Positions 57,649 through 64,000 of a stretch of 64,000 nucleotides of DNA are shown here, piece after piece (the first letter of the stretch is position 1; the number at the start of each line of letters is the position of its first letter). Source of the DNA: CAJCJE01 sp036494465 (GTDB lineage: Bacteria > Actinomycetota > Actinomycetes > Mycobacteriales > Pseudonocardiaceae); contig DASXOJ010000287.1 of NCBI GenBank assembly GCA_036494465.1, forward strand, positions 1-64,000. Direction: 5' to 3'. A model generated the notes under the pieces. The model searched no databases, had not been told where the DNA came from, and saw only the letters and a program-made list of their open reading frames with translations. The position numbers and the translations under genes are program-made.

Positions 57649-58184
57649 CGGAGACGGACAGTATTGGCCGTGCGAGTGTGCCATTTGTGGCACTGGCTGA
57701 GGCATGGGTACTGGCAGGTCTGCGTAAGGCTGGTGTGCGGCCTCGGCTTATTCGTCCTGCCCTGGAGCAGCTAGAAAAAGAGTTCGGGCGGGAGTATGTT
57801 CTCGTGTCGCCGTCTTTGGGCACCGATGGCATTGGTGTGCTGTGGGATTTCTCGAAAACTACTGTCGGCGTCGACCTGATCGAGGGTGGTACAGGGCAGG
57901 CAGTGATCCGCGAAATTGTGCAGGACTACGTTCGATACATTGGTTTCGCTGTGGATGATTATCCGAATCATTTGGAGCTCAAGCCGTTTGAGCCAGCGAA
58001 GGTCGTGATCGACCCGTACCGAGCCTCTGGTCAGCCGGTATTTGCTGGTTCCGGGGCGAGGGTCGCGAATGTCGCGGCCATGCTCAAGGCGGGCGAGAGT
58101 CCCGACATCGTCGCGCAGGAACACGGAATCGGAATCGAAGCGGTCCGATCCGCCGCACGCGTCCTCTTGGGCCGCGCCGCTTGA
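57639..58184 (+). CDS. DUF433 part of a split antitoxin
   Basis: A 181-codon frame overlapping the HTH part by ten bases. 'ASVPFVALAEAWVLAGLRKA' and 'VRPRLIRPALEQLEKEFGRE' form the middle, and the DUF433 domain is 'VIDPYRASGQPVFAGSGARV', 'ANVAAMLKAGESPDIVAQEH' and 'GIGIEAVRSAARVLL'. DUF433 proteins are antitoxins, usually followed by a PIN-like (DUF5615) toxin; none follows here, and ligA is next. A GTG at 57639 could start it independently. G+C is lower than neighbouring housekeeping genes, suggesting transfer. Confidence 0.7.
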   Translation: MHVTETDSIGRASVPFVALAEAWVLAGLRKAGVRPRLIRPALEQLEKEFGREYVLVSPSLGTDGIGVLWDFSKTTVGVDLIEGGTGQAVIREIVQDYVRYIGFAVDDYPNHLELKPFEPAKVVIDPYRASGQPVFAGSGARVANVAAMLKAGESPDIVAQEHGIGIEAVRSAARVLLGRAA

Positions 58185-58322
58185 TTTCTATGACGAGTTG
58201 GCCGCATGTCGGCGGCTCTGCTCGGACCGTCGACGTACTCCAGTCGGCGTTGCCGACCGGCGGCGGGGCCGGAGGGAGAGTCGAGACGTCACCGGCGGGC
58301 TTTCCCGGACTACGCTGCCACC

Positions 58323-60458
58323 GTGACCAGCATCGATACCGCTGAGGGTGCCGAGGATGTGCCTGCCGAGGTTCGCGAGCGGCATGCCGCGCTCGCCGAG
58401 GAGCTGCGCGGGCACCAGTTCCGCTATTACGTGCTGGATTCGCCGACCGTCACCGACGGCGAGTTCGACGCGTTGCTGGTGGAGTTGGAGGGGATCGAGA
58501 CGGCGCATCCTTCGCTGATCACGCCGGATTCGCCGACGCAGCGGGTGGGCGGCACGTTCTCGACCGATTTCACCGCGTACGACCATCTCGAACGCATGCT
58601 GAGCCTGGACGACGTGTTCTCGCTCGACGAGTTGCGTGGATGGGGTGAGCGGGTCGATCGTGATCTGGCCGAGGTGACCGGGCCGGTGCATTTCCTGTGC
58701 GAGTTGAAGATCGACGGTCTTGCCGTCAATCTGCGGTACGAGAACGGCAAGCTCACCAGGGGGCTGACCAGGGGTGACGGCCGCACCGGCGAGGATGTGA
58801 CGCTGAACCTGCTGACCATGCCGGACGTGCCGACGCAGTTGCGGGGCACCGACGAGTTTCCGCTGCCCGCGCTGGTGGAGGTGCGCGGCGAGGTGTTCTT
58901 CCGGGTGGAGCAGTTCCTGGAACTCAATGCCGCGCTGGTCGAGGCGGGCAAGCCGCCGTATGCGAATCCGCGCAACACCGCCGCTGGTTCGTTGCGGCAG
59001 AAGGATCCTCGGGTAACGGCGACCCGTCCGCTGCGGTTGATCTGCCACGGGCTGGGCAAGCGCGAGGGCTTCGAGCCTGGGCGCCAGTCTGACGCGTATC
59101 GGGCGATGCAGGCGTGGGGGCTGCCGGTGTCCACGCACACCACGATCGTGACGAACTTCGACCAGGTGGTCGAAAGGATCACCTACTGGGGTGAACATCG
59201 GCACGACGTCGAGCACGAGATCGACGGCCTGGTGGTGAAGGTCGACGAGGTGGCGTTGCAGCGGCGGCTGGGTACGACGTCGCGGGCGCCGCGGTGGGCG
59301 ATCGCGTACAAGTATCCGCCGGAGGAGGCGACGACCCGGCTGCTGAACATCGACGTCCAGGTGGGCCGGACCGGTCGGGTGACGCCGTATGCGCAGATGG
59401 AGCCGGTCAAGATCGCCGGGTCGACGGTGGCCCAGGCGACCTTGCACAACGCGGACGAGGTGGTGCGCAAGGGCGTGCTGATCGGTGACCGGGTGGTGAT
59501 TCGCAAGGCGGGCGACGTCATCCCGGAGATTCTCGGGCCGGTGGTGGACGCGCGCACCGGCGAGGAGTATCCGTTCGTGATGCCGGTGGTGTGCCCGGAG
59601 TGCGGCACGGTGCTGCGCAGGGAGAAGGAGAGCGACGTCGACATCCGCTGTCCCAACGCGCGGTTCTGCCCTGGTCAGCTGCGCGAGCGCCTCGTCTACC
59701 TGGCCGGTCGCCGGTCGCTGGACATCGAGGTGCTCGGTTACGAGGCGGCGACCGCGCTGTACACGTCCGGTGCGATGACCGACGAAGGCGACCTGTTCGA
59801 CCTCGACGAGGACCGACTGTCCACGGTGGGCCTGTTCCGCACCAAGGCCGGTGAGCTGTCCGCGAACGCGCGCAAGCTGCTGGCCAACCTGGACACGGTC
59901 AAGGATCGTCCGCTGTGGAGGATCCTGGTCGGGTTGTCCATCCGGCACGTCGGCCCGACCGCCGCGCAGGCGCTGGCCAGGGAGTTCGCCTCGATGGACG
60001 CGATCGAGTCGGCCAGCGAGGAGCAGCTCGCCGATGTGGACGGTGTCGGCCCGACCATCGCGGCCGCGACGCGCGAGTGGTTCGAGGTCGACTGGCACCG
60101 CGAGATCGTGCGGAGGTGGCGTGCGGCCGGGGTGGACATGGTGGACGTGCGTGACGAGTCGGTGCCGCGCAACCTGGTCGGCCAGTCGATCGTGGTGACC
60201 GGCTCGCTGCCTGGTTTCTCGCGCGACGAGGCCAAGGAGGCGATCACCGGGCGTGGCGGCAGGGCGGTGTCCTCGGTGTCCAAGAAGACGTCGTTCGTGG
60301 TGGTCGGTGAGAACCCGGGGTCCAAGTACGACAAGGCGGTGCAGCTCAGGGTTCCCGTGCTTGACGAGGACGGTTTCCGGGTACTGCTCGAGTCTGGACC
60401 GGACGCGGCAGCCGAGGTCGCGTCGATCGGTGAGGGCACGAGCGAGGAGGAGGCGTAG
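58323..60458 (+). CDS. ligA: NAD-dependent DNA ligase
   Basis: The essential replicative/repair ligase, sealing nicks with NAD+. Domains in order: Ia cap ('HQFRYYVLDSPTVTDGEFDA', about residues 30-50), adenylation domain with Lys129 in 'CELKIDGLAVNL' (K-x-D-G), the OB fold, a four-Cys zinc finger ('CPECGTVLR' and 'RCPNARFCPGQL'), helix-hairpin-helix repeats, and a C-terminal BRCT domain ('GQSIVVTGSLPGFSRDEAKE'). From the GTG at 58323 it has 711 residues, the normal size; the frame is open from 58206, but the extra residues are not conserved. Confidence 0.97.
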   Translation: MTSIDTAEGAEDVPAEVRERHAALAEELRGHQFRYYVLDSPTVTDGEFDALLVELEGIETAHPSLITPDSPTQRVGGTFSTDFTAYDHLERMLSLDDVFSLDELRGWGERVDRDLAEVTGPVHFLCELKIDGLAVNLRYENGKLTRGLTRGDGRTGEDVTLNLLTMPDVPTQLRGTDEFPLPALVEVRGEVFFRVEQFLELNAALVEAGKPPYANPRNTAAGSLRQKDPRVTATRPLRLICHGLGKREGFEPGRQSDAYRAMQAWGLPVSTHTTIVTNFDQVVERITYWGEHRHDVEHEIDGLVVKVDEVALQRRLGTTSRAPRWAIAYKYPPEEATTRLLNIDVQVGRTGRVTPYAQMEPVKIAGSTVAQATLHNADEVVRKGVLIGDRVVIRKAGDVIPEILGPVVDARTGEEYPFVMPVVCPECGTVLRREKESDVDIRCPNARFCPGQLRERLVYLAGRRSLDIEVLGYEAATALYTSGAMTDEGDLFDLDEDRLSTVGLFRTKAGELSANARKLLANLDTVKDRPLWRILVGLSIRHVGPTAAQALAREFASMDAIESASEEQLADVDGVGPTIAAATREWFEVDWHREIVRRWRAAGVDMVDVRDESVPRNLVGQSIVVTGSLPGFSRDEAKEAITGRGGRAVSSVSKKTSFVVVGENPGSKYDKAVQLRVPVLDEDGFRVLLESGPDAAAEVASIGEGTSEEEA

Positions 60459-60523
60459 CGATGACGCGCGCGAGGGGGACTTCAGGTAGGCGGATCGCCC
60501 GGGTACGTGTGGGCTGAGCGCTG

Positions 60524-61249
60524 ATGTTGCAGTGCTGCCTCAACGGCACCAGAGCCATCGCCGACCACCCCACCCTGCCGGTCAGTCCGGCGCAGATCGC
60601 CGACGACGCGGTGTCGCTGGCCGAGGTGGGGGTCAGATCCGTGCACATCCACCCCCGTGACCTGACCGGCCTGGAAGCGCTGGCCGGACCGACGATCGCG
60701 CCGACCGTGGCGCGCCTGCGCTCGATCGCGCCGAGAGTCGGCATCGGCGTGACCACTGCCGCGTGGATCGAACCGGACACCCCGACCCGGATCGACCTGC
60801 TCGCGGGCTGGGCCGGTCTTGGCGCGGGCAGGCCCGACTTCGCTTCGGTGAACGTGCACGAGGACGGCTGGCTGGCCGCCTGCGAAGTACTCACCTCGGG
60901 GCGGATCGGCATCGAACTGGGGGTGTTCCACCTGGAAGCGGCGAAGGAACTGCGCGCGGCGGGCATTCCGGCCGGTTCGATCCGGGTGCTGGTCGAGGTG
61001 CAGGCCACCGAGCCGATGGGTGCGCTCGCCGAACTGGACAAGCTGCTCGACGAGCTGAGCTGGGTCAACCTGCCGATCCTCGCGCACGGCGAGGAGGGCG
61101 GCGCCTGGCCGGTGCTGCTGGAGGCGTCGCGGCGTGGCCTGGACACCCGGATCGGCCTTGAGGACGTGCTGGTCCTCCCGGACGGCAGCCCGGCCCATGA
61201 CAACCTCGACCTGGTCAGGGCAGCCCGCGAACTGGGCGTCTACGAATAG
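60524..61249 (+). CDS. Beta-keto acid cleavage enzyme (BKACE, DUF849)
   Basis: A 241-residue TIM-barrel enzyme of the 3-keto-5-aminohexanoate cleavage family, which splits a beta-keto acid with acetyl-CoA. The zinc-binding H-x-H is in 'VRSVHIHPRDLTGLEAL', 'PDFASVNVHEDGWLAACEVL' contains the third ligand region, and 'LDTRIGLEDVLVLPDGSPAH' near the end supplies the catalytic Glu/Asp pair. It is slightly short for the family (usually about 270-300). It stands alone with no lysine-fermentation genes, so its substrate is open; many family members act on other beta-keto acids. Confidence 0.85.
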   Translation: MLQCCLNGTRAIADHPTLPVSPAQIADDAVSLAEVGVRSVHIHPRDLTGLEALAGPTIAPTVARLRSIAPRVGIGVTTAAWIEPDTPTRIDLLAGWAGLGAGRPDFASVNVHEDGWLAACEVLTSGRIGIELGVFHLEAAKELRAAGIPAGSIRVLVEVQATEPMGALAELDKLLDELSWVNLPILAHGEEGGAWPVLLEASRRGLDTRIGLEDVLVLPDGSPAHDNLDLVRAARELGVYE

Positions 61250-61266
61250 CCGCGCGCAGGGTCGAG

Positions 61267-61920
61267 TCAGCCGTCCAGGACGACGGTGATGATGCCGGCC
61301 AGGTGGGCGAGGCGGGCGACCTCGGCGGCGCGGAACATGGGGCCGCCGGGGCGTCCGACGAGCAGGGCCTGGTCGGGTTTGCCCAAGGGCGTCGCCGCGA
61401 GTTCGGTGCCGAGTTCCTGCCAGGTCTGCGGCACCCACGGATCTTCGCCGTCCAGGACGGTGGCGCGTGATAACGGCATCCAGGGCAGGGTGTCGCTGAT
61501 CGCTTCGGGTGCCGCCGCGCTCGACGCGAGGGTGACGATGCCCTTGGTGTCGGCGCGTAGCGTGACGGCCCAGCCCGCGCGGACGATCCTGGGTACGCCC
61601 TCGGTGAAGATGCTGATGCCGTTGCGCGGGTCTTCGGCGACTTCCTCGACGAGTTCGAGTTCGCGGTGGGTGTCCAGCACGCCCGCGTAGGGGCGGACCG
61701 CGTCGACTTCGACGCCGTCGACGGACTCGGCGGCGGTGATCAGCACGTCGGGCAGGCGACCGGCAGGCAGTTCGACGACGAGGTCGTCCACGGCGAGACC
61801 GGAGCCGCGTTCGACGACGTCCACGCTGAGGATGTCGGCTCCGATTCCGCCCAACGCGGTGGCGACCGCGCCGAGCGAGCCGGGGCTGTCCGGGAGCTGG
61901 ACCCGGATCAGAAAGGACAA
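61267..61920 (-). CDS. ACT-domain protein (Rv3013 type)
   Basis: A 217-residue protein with an N-terminal ACT domain: 'LIRVQLPDSPGSLGAVATAL' and 'GADILSVDVVERGSGLAVDD' (residues about 4-45), an amino-acid-binding fold. The C-terminal half carries a GNAT-remnant-like or second regulatory domain ('ALLVGRPGGPMFRAAEVARL'). No catalytic domain is attached, so it is probably a sensor or regulator. The frame is open to 62328, but AGGAGG with a nine-base spacer supports a TTG start at 61918-61920, where homology begins. It is divergent from gatC, the same arrangement as Rv3013/gatC in mycobacteria (from memory). Confidence 0.82.
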   Translation of the reverse strand: MSFLIRVQLPDSPGSLGAVATALGGIGADILSVDVVERGSGLAVDDLVVELPAGRLPDVLITAAESVDGVEVDAVRPYAGVLDTHRELELVEEVAEDPRNGISIFTEGVPRIVRAGWAVTLRADTKGIVTLASSAAAPEAISDTLPWMPLSRATVLDGEDPWVPQTWQELGTELAATPLGKPDQALLVGRPGGPMFRAAEVARLAHLAGIITVVLDG

Positions 61921-62052
61921 CGCCGAAAGCCTCCTGTTTCGCGTGCGGAGCCTCGCCGTCCGCGCTTGTGCGTACTCGATCGAATCGTGCCGTAAATAGC
62001 AGGCATCGTGTTTTCCGGGCGCCGATTGTGGCAGACAACGCCGACTCCGGCA

Positions 62053-62080
62053 GGGCTTGTCCGTCTGACGGGACATGCCC
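62053..62080. promoter_or_regulatory. Imperfect inverted repeat in the ACT-protein/gatC gap
   Basis: GGGCTTGTCCGTC (62053-62065) and GACGGGACATGCCC (62067-62080) form an imperfect inverted repeat in the 328-bp gap between the divergent ACT-domain gene and gatC. It may be an operator or a hairpin in a leader. The rest of this gap shows no gene that I can support. Confidence 0.35.
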
Positions 62081-62248
62081 ACCTGCGCCGACGCTGGCGT
62101 AACCCGGTCGAATTCGGAAGCAGGACCACCATAGACTTGCCAGGTCACGCCGTGGGTGTCGGCATCGTGAACAGCCGAGCACCCCATCCGCGCCATCGAC
62201 GCCGAAGTTGACGCCGATGAACACGATCGCAGTAACACGGGAGCTCTA

Positions 62249-62587
62249 GTGTCCTTGTCGACCCCCAGCGGGGGGAGCGCCTCTGAGGGGCGCGCTATCT
62301 CGCGCGGCGATGTCGCACACCTCGCCAAACTGGCCCGACTGGCCGTGACCGAGGAAGAACTGGACCTGTTCGCCGGTCAGCTGGATGTCATCCTGCAGTC
62401 GGTGGCCACGGTCGGTGAGGTCGCCGCCGACGACATTCCGCCCACCTCGCACGCGGTTCCGTTGACCAACGTCTTCCGACAGGACGAGGTCCGGCCGTGT
62501 CTGACCCAGGAACAGGCCCTGTCCGGCGCGCCGGCTGCCGAGGACGGGCGCTTCCGGGTGCCGAGGATCTTGGGGGAGGAACAATAA
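62249..62587 (+). CDS. gatC: Asp-tRNA(Asn)/Glu-tRNA(Gln) amidotransferase subunit GatC
   Basis: A 112-residue GatC, the small subunit that wraps around GatA and GatB in the tRNA-dependent amidotransferase. 'ISRGDVAHLAKLARLAVTEE' and 'LDLFAGQLDVILQSVATVGE' are the family helices, and 'PTSHAVPLTNVFRQDEVRPC' the extended segment. It has about 15 extra N-terminal residues ('MSLSTPSGGSASEGRA') from the GTG at 62249. The gatA ATG follows two bases after its stop. Confidence 0.96.
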   Translation: MSLSTPSGGSASEGRAISRGDVAHLAKLARLAVTEEELDLFAGQLDVILQSVATVGEVAADDIPPTSHAVPLTNVFRQDEVRPCLTQEQALSGAPAAEDGRFRVPRILGEEQ

Positions 62588-62588
62588 A

Positions 62589-64000
62589 ATGAGCGATTTG
62601 ACCCGTTTTACCGCTGCTGAGCTCGCCGCGAAGATCCAGGCAGCCGAGGTGTCCTCGGTCGAGGCCGTGGACGCTCACCTGGCTCGGATCGCCGCCGTCG
62701 ACGGGAACGTGCACGCGTTCCTGCATGTGGCCGCCGAGCGCGCCCGCGAGGTCGCCGCCAAGGTCGACGCGGACGTCGCCGCCGGTCGGCCGCCCGCATC
62801 GCCGCTGGCCGGGGTGCCGCTGGCGCTCAAGGACGTGGTGACCACCGAGGGCATCCCGACCACGGTCGGCTCGAAGATGCTCGAAGGCTGGGTGCCGCCC
62901 TACGACGCCACCATCACAGCGCGCCTGTACGCGGCGGGCATCCCGATCCTGGGCAAGACGAACATGGACGAGTTCGCGATGGGCTCGTCCACCGAGAACT
63001 CCGCCTACGGCCCGACCCACAACCCGTGGGACCGCGACCGCATCCCCGGCGGTTCGGGCGGTGGCTCGGCTGCCGCGCTGGCCGCGTTCGAGGCGCCGCT
63101 GGCGATCGGCACCGACACAGGTGGCTCGATCCGGCAACCGGGTTCGGTGACCGGCACGGTCGGCGTGAAGCCCACCTACGGTGGCGTTTCGCGTTACGGC
63201 CTTGTCGCGTTCTCCTCCTCGCTGGACCAGGCCGGTCCGTGCGCGCGCACGGTGCTGGACGCGGCGCTGCTGCACGAGATCATCGGCGGGCACGACGTGA
63301 TGGACTCGACGTCCATCGACGTGCCGGTGCCACCGGTCGTCGCGGCCGCGCGCCAGGGTCTGACCGGTGACCTGGCCGGGGTCCGGGTCGGCGTGGTCTC
63401 CGAATTCCGCGGCGACGGTTACGAGGATGGCGTGCTGGCCTCGTTCAACGCCGCGGTGGAGCAGCTGAAGATGCTGGGTGCCGAGGTCGTCGAGGTGTCC
63501 TGCCCGCACTTCGGTTACGCGCTGCCCGCCTACTACCTGATCGCGCCGAGCGAGTGCTCGTCGAACCTGGCCCGGTTCGACGCGATGCGCTATGGCCTGC
63601 GGGTGCAGGTCGACGGCGCTGGCGCCGAAGAGGTCATGTCCGCGACGCGGGAAGCCGGGTTCGGTGCCGAGGTCAAGCGGCGCATCATGATCGGCACCTA
63701 CGCGCTGTCCTCCGGCTACTACGACGCCTACTACGGCCAGGCGCAGAAGGTGCGCACGCTGATCAAGCGCGACTTCGACGCCGCGTTCGGCTCGGTCGAC
63801 GTGCTGGTCTCGCCGACCACCCCGACCACCGCGTTCAAGCTGGGCGAGCGGACCGGCAACCCGATGGCCATGTACCTGGCGGACCTGTGCACGGTGCCGG
63901 CCAGCCTGGCTGGCGTGCCCGCGATGAGCGTGCCGAGCGGGCTGTCCACCGACGACAACCTGCCGGTCGGCCTGCAGATCATGGCGCCGGCCCTGGAAGA
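62589..64000 (+). CDS. gatA: Asp-tRNA(Asn)/Glu-tRNA(Gln) amidotransferase subunit GatA (partial)
   Basis: The glutaminase/amidase subunit, cut off by the right end of the window after about 470 of roughly 500 residues. The amidase-signature triad is complete: Lys81 in 'PLALKDVVTTEGIPTT', cis-Ser156 in 'GGSGGGSAAAL' and nucleophile Ser180 in 'IGTDTGGSIRQPGSVTG'. 'GKTNMDEFAMGSSTENSAYG' is typical of GatA rather than other amidases. It liberates ammonia from glutamine for transamidation of misacylated tRNA. gatB should follow outside the window. Confidence 0.97.
   Translation, partial: MSDLTRFTAAELAAKIQAAEVSSVEAVDAHLARIAAVDGNVHAFLHVAAERAREVAAKVDADVAAGRPPASPLAGVPLALKDVVTTEGIPTTVGSKMLEGWVPPYDATITARLYAAGIPILGKTNMDEFAMGSSTENSAYGPTHNPWDRDRIPGGSGGGSAAALAAFEAPLAIGTDTGGSIRQPGSVTGTVGVKPTYGGVSRYGLVAFSSSLDQAGPCARTVLDAALLHEIIGGHDVMDSTSIDVPVPPVVAAARQGLTGDLAGVRVGVVSEFRGDGYEDGVLASFNAAVEQLKMLGAEVVEVSCPHFGYALPAYYLIAPSECSSNLARFDAMRYGLRVQVDGAGAEEVMSATREAGFGAEVKRRIMIGTYALSSGYYDAYYGQAQKVRTLIKRDFDAAFGSVDVLVSPTTPTTAFKLGERTGNPMAMYLADLCTVPASLAGVPAMSVPSGLSTDDNLPVGLQIMAPALE

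Overview
The window is 64 kb of high-G+C, densely coded actinobacterial chromosome, with many GTG/TTG starts and ATGA/GTGA start-stop overlaps. Best guess for the host is the Pseudonocardiales (Amycolatopsis / Saccharothrix / Lentzea type). Reasons: ESX accessory genes (EspG, PPE-like, DUF3558 lipoprotein), a GlgE-type alpha-glucan pathway, and a gene order that matches, from memory, the Mycobacterium tuberculosis Rv3041c-to-Rv3011c segment read backwards with the same relative gene orientations. No rRNA, tRNA, CRISPR array or insertion sequence was recognised.

Layout. 0-1.7 kb: two Uma2-family genes plus a relic of a third copy. 1.7-20 kb: alpha-glucan/trehalose metabolism (maltokinase, TreS, GlgE, GlgP, GlgX), interrupted by a MarR / FAD-monooxygenase / membrane-protein unit, a TetR pseudogene joined to a monooxygenase fragment, an alpha/beta hydrolase, a TPR protein, a rhodanese / cysteine dioxygenase pair and a phosphotransferase. 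20-31.6 kb: a conserved block (ABC ATPase, enoyl-CoA hydratase, two methyltransferases, hexapeptide acyltransferase, then GT4 / GH57 / methyltransferase) resembling the mycobacterial methylglucose lipopolysaccharide (MGLP) locus. It is split by a P450, a hydrolase/TetR pair with a shared operator, a MarR gene and a decayed P450. 31.7-36.8 kb: secreted GH3 beta-glucosidase, secreted S53 peptidase and DegV. 37-40.7 kb: etfBA and an OlsB/OlsA-like acyltransferase pair.

40.7-44.1 kb: a coupled four-gene type VII secretion accessory cassette with no secretion machinery beside it. 44.1-48.5 kb: membrane protein, MFS transporter, cysteine desulfurase and MnmA. 48.6-55.5 kb: an accessory island holding a mannose-family PTS (IIB, IIC, IID, IIA) tightly followed by a ceramidase-superfamily amidohydrolase and a PLP-dependent dehydratase, with DasR-like operator matches before IIC and before a secreted 3D-domain protein. 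55.7-64 kb: MetE-like protein, a split DUF433 antitoxin, ligA, a beta-keto acid cleavage enzyme, an ACT-domain protein, gatC and the first part of gatA, which runs off the window.

How the genes fit together. TreS turns trehalose into maltose, maltokinase makes maltose-1-phosphate, GlgE polymerises it, and GlgP and GlgX degrade the glucan; glgB, glgA and glgC are not in the window. The GT4/GH57/methyltransferase set probably builds a second, modified alpha-glucan. EtfBA carries electrons from acyl-CoA dehydrogenases, and the cysteine desulfurase feeds sulfur to MnmA. The accessory genes sit as insertions between blocks of the conserved backbone, and most junctions carry gene relics or short tandem repeats. 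The candidate new system I rate highest is the PTS / amidohydrolase / PLP-lyase operon at 49.2-53.8 kb, followed by the orphan type VII cassette at 40.8-44.1 kb.
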